Positions 51,989-63,270 of a stretch of 64,000 nucleotides of DNA are shown here, in pieces. Location: positions 868,001 through 932,000 of the forward strand of contig NZ_CP048020.1 in the NCBI RefSeq assembly GCF_010365865.1. Reading direction: 5' to 3'. The DNA comes from Treponema vincentii. Its GTDB lineage: Bacteria; Spirochaetota; Spirochaetia; Treponematales; Treponemataceae. The position numbers and the translations under genes are program-made. The notes beneath the pieces were generated by a model. The model did no database searches, was not told where the DNA came from, and worked only from the letters and a program-made list of their open reading frames with translations. Numbering within the stretch: position 1 is the stretch's first letter; every line of letters begins with the position of its first letter.

Positions 51989-52110
51989 AATCATTGAGGC
52001 TGTGAAACCATTTGAACTGCGAGTGGTTCAACTCTAGTTGAATAGTTTCAATGATTCTGCGGGAAACACGAACATTGTACTTCCTTGTACAATATTCGTG
52101 TCAAGTTTTT
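51989..52110. repeat. Palindromes upstream of gdhA
   Basis: AGAATCATTGA..TTCAATGATTCT encloses inner pairs (51989-52058), followed by CGAACATTGTAC-TTCCTT-GTACAATATTCG and CAAGTTTTT..AAAAACTTG. The gap 51911-52338 has no gene. Confidence 0.7.
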
Positions 52111-52124
52111 CTAGCGAAAAACTT

Positions 52125-52185
52125 GCTGCTGATTAGTATCACCGCCGTCCGTGGCGGATATGAAAAAACGGCCTGATGCGGTTAC
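52125..52185. repeat. Dispersed ~60-bp intergenic repeat, copy 3
   Basis: GCTGCTGATTAGTATCACCGCC..GGCGGATATGAAAAAACGGCC, matching 3971-4029 and 14331-14393. Confidence 0.75.
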
Positions 52186-52208
52186 CCTGGAAGATGTGAA
52201 ACTTTTGC

Positions 52209-52237
52209 TTGACTGTTAGCAATTTCGGTTCTATACT
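52209..52237 (+). promoter_or_regulatory. gdhA promoter
   Basis: TTGACT, 17 bp, TATACT. The transcript leader would be about 95 nt, ending in GAGGAGGAG before the start codon. Confidence 0.8.
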
Positions 52238-52338
52238 TATAGATAATATAAGTGAGGTAAAATGCGTATAGCTAAAGTTTTTAGTTCCATTTTTACCATA
52301 ATATGATTGTTTGTTGAAACTTATTGAGGAGGAGTTTT

Positions 52339-53604
52339 ATGAGCAAAGAAACCTTAAACCCGTTGGCGAATGCACAGGCACAAGTAAAAAAAGCGTGCGA
52401 TGCTTTGGGAGCAGATCCCGCGGTATATGAATTATTGAAGGAACCGCAGCGGATAATCGAAATTTCCATTCCGGTAAAGATGGATAACGGTTCTATCAAA
52501 GTATTTAAGGGATATAGAGCTGCGCATAACGATGCGGTCGGCCCCTACAAGGGTGGTATTCGCTTCCATCAAAATGTCAATGCCGATGAAGTAAAAGCTC
52601 TTTCTATTTGGATGAGTATTAAATGTCAAGTAACCGGTATACCCTACGGTGGCGGAAAAGGCGGTATCACTGTTGATCCTTCCGAATTATCTCAGCGTGA
52701 GTTGGAGCAGTTGTCACGCGGCTGGGTACGCGGTTTGTATAAGTACCTCGGTGAAAAAGTAGATGTGCCTGCTCCGGACGTCAATACCAACGGCCAGATC
52801 ATGGCGTGGATGCAGGATGAATACAATAAGCTGACCGGCGAGCAGACCATCGGTGTATTTACCGGTAAGCCGCTTACCTACGGTGGTTCCAAGGGAAGAA
52901 ACGAGGCGACCGGCTTCGGTGTTGCCGTTATTATGCGTGAAGCCTGCAAAGCAATCGGTATGGATTTAAAGAAAGCAACCGTTGCCGTTCAGGGTTTCGG
53001 AAACGTCGGAAAGTTCACCGTTAAGAACATCATCAAGTTGGGCGGAAAAGTTGTTGCAGTTGCGGAATTCGACAAGAAAGAAGGTACCTACGCAACCTAC
53101 AAAGAAAGCGGCTTTACTTTTGAAGAATTGAATGAGGCAAAGACAAAAGACGGCAGTTTACTCCATGTTCCCGGTGCAAAGAAAATTTCCCTCGATGACT
53201 TCTGGGCATTGAATGTCGATGTTATCAGTCCCTGCGCAATGGAAAATGCAATCAAAGAGCACGAAGCCAATCTGATCAAGGCAAAGCTGATCTGCGAAGG
53301 CGCAAACGGTCCCATTACGTTGGAAGCTGATGAGATCCTGTACAAGAAGGGAATCCTTGTTACTCCTGATATTCTGACCAATGCCGGCGGTGTTACCGTT
53401 TCTTACTTTGAATGGGTACAGAACCTCTACGGCTACTATTGGACGGAAAAAGAAGTTGAAGAGAAAGAAGAGCGCGCAATGATCGACGCATTCAACCCGA
53501 TTTGGGCATTAAAGAAGGAAAAGAACGTTTCGTTCCGCCAAGCAACTTACATGAAATCTATCAAGAGAATTGATGAAGCAATGAAGGTAAGAGGCTGGTA
53601 TTAA
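52339..53604 (+). CDS. gdhA: Glutamate dehydrogenase
   Basis: 421 residues, typical of hexameric Glu/Leu/Phe/Val dehydrogenases. The substrate-binding region is GPYKGGIRFHQNVNADEVKA, with the catalytic Lys in YGGGKGGI, and the NAD(P)-binding Rossmann motif is VQGFGNVGKF. It converts glutamate to 2-oxoglutarate and ammonia, a central step in amino-acid fermentation by treponemes. The acidic residue after the second Rossmann strand (VAEFDKKEG) hints at NAD preference, but this is not decisive. A strong GAGGAGGAG ribosome site and good codon use suggest high expression. Confidence 0.94.
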   Translation: MSKETLNPLANAQAQVKKACDALGADPAVYELLKEPQRIIEISIPVKMDNGSIKVFKGYRAAHNDAVGPYKGGIRFHQNVNADEVKALSIWMSIKCQVTGIPYGGGKGGITVDPSELSQRELEQLSRGWVRGLYKYLGEKVDVPAPDVNTNGQIMAWMQDEYNKLTGEQTIGVFTGKPLTYGGSKGRNEATGFGVAVIMREACKAIGMDLKKATVAVQGFGNVGKFTVKNIIKLGGKVVAVAEFDKKEGTYATYKESGFTFEELNEAKTKDGSLLHVPGAKKISLDDFWALNVDVISPCAMENAIKEHEANLIKAKLICEGANGPITLEADEILYKKGILVTPDILTNAGGVTVSYFEWVQNLYGYYWTEKEVEEKEERAMIDAFNPIWALKKEKNVSFRQATYMKSIKRIDEAMKVRGWY

Positions 53605-53636
53605 TCCCGAACTTCATATCTGCCTGAAAATATATG

Positions 53637-53670
53637 AGAACCTCTAAAAACTTCCATTTTTAGAGGTTCC
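53637..53670 (+). terminator. gdhA hairpin, AACCTCTAAAAA type
   Basis: GAACCTCTAAAAACTT..TTTTTAGAGGTTCC, arms as in the element at 7720-7822 but without the interior. Confidence 0.65.
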
Positions 53671-53700
53671 TATACGGTTAGATAAAAGGGTTTAATCTAC

Positions 53701-53744
53701 AAGGCGTATCGGTTCCTTAAAAAGAAGCCGATACGCCTTTTTTT
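53701..53744. terminator. Terminator shared by gdhA and gyrA
   Basis: AGGCGTATCGG..CCGATACGCCT followed by seven T. It lies between convergent genes and ends at the gyrA stop codon. Confidence 0.85.
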
Positions 53745-53747
53745 ATG

Positions 53748-56261
53748 CTAGGCATCCCCGCCGTCGAGGTCGAGTTCTCCGTTGAAGGTTGTTTCCGAAG
53801 CGGGCGGCGCGATGTCTTCTTCATCCTCGCGTGCAACCACATCCAAACCGATGAGCTGGTCGGGGCTTTCGATATCGAGGATTTTAACACCCTGTGCGGC
53901 GCGTCCCATCACGTTAATAGAAGAAACCTGCACGCGGATGGTTTTTCCCTGTCCGGTGATGCAGACAATTTCGTCATCGTCAGCGACGGCAAGCAGCCCG
54001 ACCACCTCGCCGGTCTTTTCGGTAATGGTGTACACCTTTTGCCCGCCGGTACCGCGCCCATGCGGAGAAAACTCTGAAAAGTCTACCCGCTTGCCGTAGC
54101 CGTTCTCGCTCATCACGAGGAGCTTGCCGCCGTTAATCCGAAGCGCGCCGGTCAGCTCATCCCCGCCGGACAGCCGAATACCGATTACCCCATGCGAAGC
54201 GCGTCCTTGATCCCGTATTTCGGTTTCGGAAACGCGGAGCGCCTGTCCGTGCCGGGTTACCAGCATTAGCTCATCTTTACCGGTGGTAAGGATTGCGCTT
54301 ACCAGCTTGTCCCCTTCGTCCAGCTTAATGGCGATAATGCCGCGCGTTTTGGCATTCTGGAAGCTGTCGGTCTGTACCTTCTTCACGATGCCGCCCGCCG
54401 TCGCCATCAGCAGGTATGTGTCGCTACTAAACTCTTTTAAGGACACAATCGTGGTAATTTCCTCGTCGGAAGATACGGCGAGCAGCGACTTGATATGAGA
54501 ACCGCGGCTTGTACGGCTTGCTTCGGGGATTTCGTGTACCTTAACCCAGTATGCCTTCCCCTCATTGGTGATAAACATAATGTAGTCATGCGTCGAAGCA
54601 GTGAAAATCTGGTCGATAAAGTCATCTTCAACCAAAGCTGCCGAATTGGAGCCCTTGCCGCCGCGGTTCTGCCGCTTGTAGGCGGTAACCGGTACCCGCT
54701 TGATGTAGCCGAGATTGGAAACCAGCACTACCATCTGTTCTTTTTTGATGAGGTCTTCGATGTTAATCTCTTCTACCTCGTCGCTGACAATATCGGTACG
54801 GCGGTCGTCGCCGAATTTTTCTGCAAGCTCATCGGTTTCCTGCTTAATGAGCGCAAGAATCTTTTCAGGATGCGCCAAGAGGTCTTTCAAATGTTCAATC
54901 AGCAGTTCAAGCTCCTGTAATTCCTTGCGGAGGTCTTCAATTTCGAGGCTGGTGAGGCGTTTGAGCTGCATATCAACGATGGCCTGCGCCTGTATGTCGT
55001 CAAACGAAAACCGCTCCATCAGCGCGTTCTTGGCGCTTGCCGTATCGCGGGAGCCGCGGATAATCTTAATCACCTCATCGATGTTGTCGATGGCGACGAT
55101 AAGAGCGCGTAAAATATGGGCGCGCTCTTCAGCTTTTTTCAGGTCGAAGCGGACGCGGCGGGTAACAACCTCCTGCCGGTGCGCAACAAAGTAGCCGACC
55201 AGCTGTTTGAGCGTCAGCGTTTGCGGCCGCCCATCCACCAACGCAAGGTTAATAACGCCGAAGGAGGACTGCAGGGCTGTCTTGGAAAAGAGCTGATTCA
55301 GCACCACCTTTGCGATTGCTCCCCGCTTCAACTCGATAACCAGTCGTAAACCGGCGCGGTCTGAGGTTTCGTCATTGACTGCCGCAATCCCTTCTATCAC
55401 TTTTTCACGGGCAAGTTCACCGATCTTCGCAACAAGCGCCGTGGTGTTTACCTGATAAGGCACTTCGGTAAAGATAATCGTTTCCTTGCCTTTTTTATCA
55501 ACTTCGATATTGAACCTGCCGCGGACTAAAATCTTCCCGCGTCCGGTTTTAAACGCCTGCCGGATGCCCTTTTTACCAAAGATAATGCCGCCGGTCGGAA
55601 AGTCCGGCCCTTTGATGTACTTGGCAAGCTCATCGATGGTAATGTCGGGATTGTCGATATAAGCGGACACCGCTTGAGCAATTTCGCGTAGGTTGTGCGG
55701 CGGCATATTGGTTGCCATACCGACGGCAATACCGCTTGAACCATTCGCCAATAGGAACGGAAATTTGCCCGGCAGAACGGTCGGCTCCTGCGTAGAATCG
55801 TCAAAGTTCGGGATAAAATCAACGGTATCTTTTTTGATATCCTCTACCATCGACTCTGCAAGCCGCGCCATCTTTGCTTCCGTATAACGGTAGGCTGCAG
55901 GCGGGTCGCCGCCGATGGTACCGAAGTTTCCTTGCGGATGGATTACCGGATACCGGAGGGAAAAATCCTGCCCCAAACGGACAAGTGCATCATAGACGGA
56001 GGCATCGCCGTGCGGATGGTAACTTCCCAGCACATCACCGACAATCTTAGCGCATTTGCGCGTCGGCCCTGAATAGCGCAAGTTCTTCTCCTCCATTGAA
56101 TAGAGGATTCTGCGGTGTACCGGCTTCAAGCCATCTCGCACATCAGGCAGCGCACGGCTCACAATAACCGACATTGAATAGTCTATATATGCACGTTTTA
56201 CTTCAGTTTCAATCGGAATGGGGATTAACACCCCGCCTTCCGGCGTTTTTATCTCTTCCAC
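53748..56261 (-). CDS. gyrA: DNA gyrase subunit A
   Basis: 837 residues. The catalytic Tyr is in AAYRYTEAK (Tyr about 126), the quinolone-determining region reads [16 protein letters not shown], and six GyrA-type C-terminal blades follow, including the GyrA box QNRGGKGS that separates it from ParC. Compared with E. coli, the Ser-83 position is Ala and Asp-87 is kept. The C-terminal tail is acidic. It lies 13 bp after gyrB in the same operon. Confidence 0.95.
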   Translation of the reverse strand: MEEIKTPEGGVLIPIPIETEVKRAYIDYSMSVIVSRALPDVRDGLKPVHRRILYSMEEKNLRYSGPTRKCAKIVGDVLGSYHPHGDASVYDALVRLGQDFSLRYPVIHPQGNFGTIGGDPPAAYRYTEAKMARLAESMVEDIKKDTVDFIPNFDDSTQEPTVLPGKFPFLLANGSSGIAVGMATNMPPHNLREIAQAVSAYIDNPDITIDELAKYIKGPDFPTGGIIFGKKGIRQAFKTGRGKILVRGRFNIEVDKKGKETIIFTEVPYQVNTTALVAKIGELAREKVIEGIAAVNDETSDRAGLRLVIELKRGAIAKVVLNQLFSKTALQSSFGVINLALVDGRPQTLTLKQLVGYFVAHRQEVVTRRVRFDLKKAEERAHILRALIVAIDNIDEVIKIIRGSRDTASAKNALMERFSFDDIQAQAIVDMQLKRLTSLEIEDLRKELQELELLIEHLKDLLAHPEKILALIKQETDELAEKFGDDRRTDIVSDEVEEINIEDLIKKEQMVVLVSNLGYIKRVPVTAYKRQNRGGKGSNSAALVEDDFIDQIFTASTHDYIMFITNEGKAYWVKVHEIPEASRTSRGSHIKSLLAVSSDEEITTIVSLKEFSSDTYLLMATAGGIVKKVQTDSFQNAKTRGIIAIKLDEGDKLVSAILTTGKDELMLVTRHGQALRVSETEIRDQGRASHGVIGIRLSGGDELTGALRINGGKLLVMSENGYGKRVDFSEFSPHGRGTGGQKVYTITEKTGEVVGLLAVADDDEIVCITGQGKTIRVQVSSINVMGRAAQGVKILDIESPDQLIGLDVVAREDEEDIAPPASETTFNGELDLDGGDA

Positions 56262-56274
56262 GTTTTATGCTCCA

Positions 56275-58192
<1,918 letters not shown>

Positions 58193-58397
58193 GCACTATC
58201 CTTAGAGAATAAAATGAAGGGGACCGATAAAAGGGTGATTTTTTAGCGGTATCCTGTGAATTATGGGGAGCTATAATGGTGATAATAACGGAAGCTCCTG
58301 TTCTTTATGAAAATCGGGCTATTATACTATTATCAGTGGAAAAAGTAAAGGCGGCAGAAAATTGAGCGTTTATCCTTCCATGCATGAATAAGTCGTA

Positions 58398-61300
58398 CTA
58401 TTTTAACGTACCGGCAAAAAGTTTGAGGTACCGATCCACCTGATATCCCGATCTATGAATTGCCGCAGAAAATTCCGCATCAAACCGGCAATACTTTTCT
58501 ACCGAATCAACAGTTTTCTTCATACATTCAACTTGTTTAACCGGCCGTGCCGCAGAAAGAAAGAGCATCGCTGCCATATCATCGGCAAGCAATTCAGCTG
58601 CTTCACGATTAAACCACTTAATTCCGTCCCATTCGTGAATACCGAGGCGAATAATAACATTGGGATCCTGCACCATCCGGCTGACAATACCGGTTCTGCG
58701 GATAGGTTTCTTTCCACGGGCATTGTGCACATAATAGAGGTACTTCACCGTATCAGCTTTATTTTCAATAGGATCGATATCAAATCCTCTTGAACGAACC
58801 AATGCTGTAAGTTTTTCTTCGAGGTGTAGAAAGGCGTAGAGCCTTCCGATATTTTCTTCCATCTTGTAATAAATGGCAATATCTTCAACCGACATAAGGA
58901 ACACCGAACCGAACGATACAAAAAGCTGCGAAGCCGTTCCACACATTTTGTGAATAAATACGGTTACGGCAGGGGTCATCGCAGTCAACGGCATTTCTCG
59001 TATCAGCAAACCGGAAGCCGATAGGAGGAGGCGGTACATACGTGCCTTGAACAGAGTTGACAACTGCTTTATGGATGTTTTAACTGTCGGCACTTTCTCT
59101 TCGAGGAATTGTGCAGTTTGCTCGCTGCGATACGTTTCTTCTAAAGCAGTCAAAAAAGTGACGGCTAACGGTTCAAGCTTGTTGATAAACGAATGTATTT
59201 TTGACTCTGTTTCATGCGGACTTTCAGTATGCTTACAATCCTTTACCAGTTGAATACAGTCTTGCAACATCTCTTTTGATATACACGCAGCGAGTGCATC
59301 ATAGAGCTTCTTAAACTTGATCTCATTGATTCCCATCCCAACATCGGCAATACCGTTGCCGTTAAGCTTTTCGTACAGTTGCCGATATTGCTCATCTTGA
59401 GTGTCGGTTACCTCATAGATGTTCAAAAATACTTGCGTTTCAAAACCATTTAGAACGGCGAACAAACCGCGCTCCGCAATCTCGCTGTTTTTTCTGATAA
59501 ACCATAATTTTGAATGTTGCTCCTGAAAAATGACAAACCGGCTCGAGGTAATTGTCAGCAGTAACCCTTGTGCAAGCGTCCGCTGTACCAACTGTTTTTC
59601 ATCACCGGAACCTTTAACGGCATAAGCGACGGACATATTAATCCAGCCTGCAGTCTGTTCATATTTGTTGTTGTAGAGGATGAGGGAGCGGGAATCGCCG
59701 TACACATTAGACCACGCAAAGACATTCTCGTTCACCTGCCCATCTGTCCGGAAATCATAGAGTAGGAAATTTTCTACGCCGGAGAACAAACGACGCTGCC
59801 TCATCAGTGGGAAAATTTCCCGTTGGTGCCGCTCTACGAGGCCGGTGTTCACCTGCTCATTATAATACGCACGACGGTATTCCATACCGTATTTTTCTTC
59901 AAAGCCTTCAATTTGCCCGTGTCCGAACATCGGCAGTCCCGGCATTGCAACCAACATGGTACAGACGCCGAAGTACTTATCATCTCGACCGAACTGTGCA
60001 ACGGCGGTTTCCTCATCAGGATTGTTCATAAAATTGACATAGCGCTTTAATATTTGCGGGTCAAACTCGAGGGTATTCTTGATAGTCAGCCGATACTGGG
60101 CGTTATCCTCCCGCTTGAGCATATTCATAAATGCGGAATTATAGACGCGGTGCATTCCGAGTGTGCGGACAAAATACCCTTCCATCATCCAAAAGGCTTC
60201 GGCTAATAAAAGGGTATCGGGAGCTTCAACCGCACAGCGGTCTACTACCTCGCGCCAAAATTCTTCGGGGAGCCGCTTTTGAAACTCCTCCGTAGAAAGC
60301 GCAAAGCGGGAACGGCTCGCAATATCTCCTCCTCTTCCCGGCTCGGGATACCACAGCCGTCGGATGTGCTTCTTTGCCAGCACCATCGCCGCATCAAATC
60401 GAATAATCGGGAAATTCCGAGCAACGTGCAAAATTTTCCGAATAACCTCCTCGCGGGCTTCAGGATTGAGAAAGTCAATTTGAGCGGTGTCGTTCCACGG
60501 CAGCCCCGTACCATCATTCCCGTGATAAATGTATCGGGTATCGCCGGTATGGTGATCAACCCGTTTAAACACCACTGCGCAATCCGTTTTGGAATAGTAA
60601 TGATTTTCCAGGTAAATCCCGATACGGGAATCACGGGAAAGGTTTTCCCCGTCAAAATTATAGCTCGGAAACGGACTTTCGCGAGTTTGCATAAAAAGAT
60701 CCGGCCGCTCCATCACCCACTTTGAATCTATGCCGGTATGATTCGGCACCATATCGGCAGCAAGCCGAATGCCCAGCGCGCCGGTGCGACTACGCAGATT
60801 TTCGAGCGCTTCCCATCCGCCGATATCTCCGGCTATCTCATAATCCGTCAAACTGTAGGCGCTCGCTGCCGCCTCTTGGTTCCCGCATATCTGCTTAATC
60901 CGCGCACTTGCAGGGGAACGTTCCCATACTCCGATAAGCCACAACGCATTAAAGCCCGCTTCTGCAAGAAAATTAAGCTCCTCATCGGGAATTTGATCAA
61001 GGCGAGTGATAGCCCGCTGATACTTTTTACTAAGTTGGTCCAGCCACACCAGCGTGCTTTTTGCAATCATTACGACATTCGGCATCCAGTCACGGTCGGC
61101 AGTGAACCGTTCATATTCCTGTGTCAGTTCTTCAAAATGATAGGCATCATGCGTGCCGCCTCCACCGCCGCCCTGCCATGCAGATTTCTCCTCTTCTGAA
61201 AGGATATCCTGACTTGTTAAGAGTCTGCCGATAAATTCGCCAAGCAAATCAAGCCAATGCTTTTTGATATATTCAAGCTGTCCTTTCAAACTGAACGGCG

Positions 61301-61997
61301 CATAAGAAACGGGAGCTTTAAGCAGCGAAATCAGATCAACTTTTTCAGGACCGAATACCTCGTTCCGGAACGACCAGTCGCGAATGCTGTCCCAGAAACA
61401 GTTGTATGAAGGGTGTGCCGACAGCTGTTCATCGGTAAAAAGAGGATAAAAAGGTTGGAATGCAGGATTTTCATTTGCAAGCTTACAAAGAATCAATTCT
61501 TCAAACGCACGGTATTTATTTTCAATGCCCGATACCGGATCGATATTGCGGAACCAATCTTCGACAGTCATTGCCCCGCCGTAAACTTCCGCAGGAGGAA
61601 ATTCGGCACAAAATTCGAGTAATAAATCATCGAGGTCGGGCAAGTGTTCCTTTGCAAGCTCCGCTTGCACAAAGTCATACCCACTGCTAAAAAAATCAGC
61701 GCGTACATCCCGCCGGTACAGTCGACACATATAATGGAATATTTCATCAATCAACCCCATCGCATTCAGCTGACCTGCTTTTAAATACTGCTCGGCACGT
61801 ACCGGCATCCCGAATGCACCTGATTCCACGACCTCGTTATACTGGAAAGTAAACACATAAATATCATTAATATTTCGTATTATGACGTTTCCGGTCGATG
61901 AAAAGAGTGTTTTTGAAAAATGGCATTTTGTACGTACATCGCGATGGATATGGAATTCCATAGTTTGGAGAAAGCTATCGGCATACACTTTTTGCAT
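58398..61997 (-). CDS. Very large GH13 alpha-amylase-family protein
   Basis: 1199 residues, more than twice the usual length. The GH13 core lies at about 340-800: region I ADMVPNHTG, region II nucleophile in IIRFDAAMVL, region III general acid in LLLAEAFWMMEG, and a region IV-like FMNNPDEE. The N-terminal 300 residues form an unassigned domain, linked by WQGGGGGGTHDAY. A C-terminal region of about 350 residues is mostly helical and has no recognised domain. No signal peptide, so it works inside the cell, perhaps on glycogen-like glucan or trehalose-type sugars. Substrate cannot be deduced. Confidence 0.85.
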   Translation of the reverse strand: MQKVYADSFLQTMEFHIHRDVRTKCHFSKTLFSSTGNVIIRNINDIYVFTFQYNEVVESGAFGMPVRAEQYLKAGQLNAMGLIDEIFHYMCRLYRRDVRADFFSSGYDFVQAELAKEHLPDLDDLLLEFCAEFPPAEVYGGAMTVEDWFRNIDPVSGIENKYRAFEELILCKLANENPAFQPFYPLFTDEQLSAHPSYNCFWDSIRDWSFRNEVFGPEKVDLISLLKAPVSYAPFSLKGQLEYIKKHWLDLLGEFIGRLLTSQDILSEEEKSAWQGGGGGGTHDAYHFEELTQEYERFTADRDWMPNVVMIAKSTLVWLDQLSKKYQRAITRLDQIPDEELNFLAEAGFNALWLIGVWERSPASARIKQICGNQEAAASAYSLTDYEIAGDIGGWEALENLRSRTGALGIRLAADMVPNHTGIDSKWVMERPDLFMQTRESPFPSYNFDGENLSRDSRIGIYLENHYYSKTDCAVVFKRVDHHTGDTRYIYHGNDGTGLPWNDTAQIDFLNPEAREEVIRKILHVARNFPIIRFDAAMVLAKKHIRRLWYPEPGRGGDIASRSRFALSTEEFQKRLPEEFWREVVDRCAVEAPDTLLLAEAFWMMEGYFVRTLGMHRVYNSAFMNMLKREDNAQYRLTIKNTLEFDPQILKRYVNFMNNPDEETAVAQFGRDDKYFGVCTMLVAMPGLPMFGHGQIEGFEEKYGMEYRRAYYNEQVNTGLVERHQREIFPLMRQRRLFSGVENFLLYDFRTDGQVNENVFAWSNVYGDSRSLILYNNKYEQTAGWINMSVAYAVKGSGDEKQLVQRTLAQGLLLTITSSRFVIFQEQHSKLWFIRKNSEIAERGLFAVLNGFETQVFLNIYEVTDTQDEQYRQLYEKLNGNGIADVGMGINEIKFKKLYDALAACISKEMLQDCIQLVKDCKHTESPHETESKIHSFINKLEPLAVTFLTALEETYRSEQTAQFLEEKVPTVKTSIKQLSTLFKARMYRLLLSASGLLIREMPLTAMTPAVTVFIHKMCGTASQLFVSFGSVFLMSVEDIAIYYKMEENIGRLYAFLHLEEKLTALVRSRGFDIDPIENKADTVKYLYYVHNARGKKPIRRTGIVSRMVQDPNVIIRLGIHEWDGIKWFNREAAELLADDMAAMLFLSAARPVKQVECMKKTVDSVEKYCRFDAEFSAAIHRSGYQVDRYLKLFAGTLK

Positions 61998-62114
61998 AAA
62001 ATATCCTCGTATGTGCTAATTATATGCCGAAAATCCGATATTGTGAAGCTAGGCTAGCGTTTTTCGCTATCATAGGATATACTGACATCGCATTATCTTG
62101 CAGGAGGTTTTACT

Positions 62115-63002
62115 ATGGACAAGCAAAAAATAGAACGGATGCACACCGGAAAGGGATTCATCGCGGCTTTGGATCAGAGTGGTGGCAGTACGCCTAAGGC
62201 TCTGGCCGGATACGGTATCGGAAAAGACGCCTATTCAAATGAAAAAGAGATGTTTGATATGGTGCATGCCATGCGCACGCGGATTATCACCAGTAAAGAA
62301 TTCGACAAAAAGCATATACTCGGTGCTATCCTTTTTGAGCAAACAATGGATCGTGATATAGAGGGTATTCCTACGGCAGACTATCTGTGGGATAAGCGCG
62401 GCGTTTTACCGTTTCTAAAGGTTGATAAAGGACTTGCAGACTTAGCCGAAGGTGTTCAGCTGATGAAGCCGATGCCCGATTTGGAAGCATTGCTGCAACG
62501 TGCCGTACAGAAGCATATCTTCGGGACAAAGATGCGCTCGGTTATAAAGGAAGCAAATCCTGCCGGTATCAAAAAAGTTATCGATCAGCAGTTTGAAATC
62601 GGTCTGCAAATTGCAAAGCACGGATTAGTACCGATTATCGAACCGGAAGTAGATATTCACAGCCCCGATAAATCAAAGTGTGAAGATATCCTAAAAAAAG
62701 AAATTCGCGAACACATTGCAAAATTGCCGAAGGATGTGTTGATTATGCTCAAGCTGAGCATCCCGACACAGGCAGACCTGTACAAAGAATTTATCGACAA
62801 TCCGCAAGTTGTACGCGTTGTCGCACTTTCGGGCGGGTACAGTAGAGAGGAAGCCAATGCGTTGCTGGCAAAAAACCACGGTATGATCGCCAGCTTCTCC
62901 CGTGCCCTCGCAGAAGATTTACGTGCACAGCAGTCGCAAGAAGAATTCGACAAAACCCTTGCCGCTGCAATTAAGAGCATTTACGACGCTTCGATTACAT
63001 AG
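62115..63002 (+). CDS. fda: Class I fructose-1,6-bisphosphate aldolase
   Basis: 295 residues, close to the Staphylococcus Fda type: [19 protein letters not shown], then [63 protein letters not shown] with the Schiff-base Lys in MLKLSIP, and [15 protein letters not shown]. It splits fructose-1,6-bisphosphate to triose phosphates in glycolysis. GGAGG lies 8 bp upstream. It stands alone. Confidence 0.93.
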   Translation: MDKQKIERMHTGKGFIAALDQSGGSTPKALAGYGIGKDAYSNEKEMFDMVHAMRTRIITSKEFDKKHILGAILFEQTMDRDIEGIPTADYLWDKRGVLPFLKVDKGLADLAEGVQLMKPMPDLEALLQRAVQKHIFGTKMRSVIKEANPAGIKKVIDQQFEIGLQIAKHGLVPIIEPEVDIHSPDKSKCEDILKKEIREHIAKLPKDVLIMLKLSIPTQADLYKEFIDNPQVVRVVALSGGYSREEANALLAKNHGMIASFSRALAEDLRAQQSQEEFDKTLAAAIKSIYDASIT

Positions 63003-63093
63003 TCGACCTGCCCCACAACTAATTCATAGGCATCTCTAAGAACTTGTTTTTTAGAAAAGAAGCAAAAATCTTTTCTATACAAAAGGAGCATAT

Positions 63094-63213
63094 ATGAAGG
63101 TCGGTTTCGGATGCGATCATGCATCGGTTGTGTTAAAACATATTTTGATGGAACATGTGCAGAACAAAGGGTGGGACGCAATCTTTCATGCTGTGTTAAA
63201 CTCAATTATGTGA
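63094..63213 (+). pseudogene. RpiB-like (LacAB_rpiB) N-terminal remnant
   Basis: AAAAGGAG, then ATG and KVGFGCDHASVVLKHILMEH, VQNKGWDAIFHAVLNSIM, stop: 39 residues. The GCDHA segment matches the N-terminal phosphate-binding motif of ribose-5-phosphate isomerase B (GSDHAG), a protein of about 150 residues. The rest is missing. It keeps a strong ribosome site, so it was cut recently or is a small product. Confidence 0.7.
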
Positions 63214-63270
63214 ACTTGTAAAAGCTGTTTCTTTCTATTATTACATTGCGCAATTACTCAGGAGGATGAG

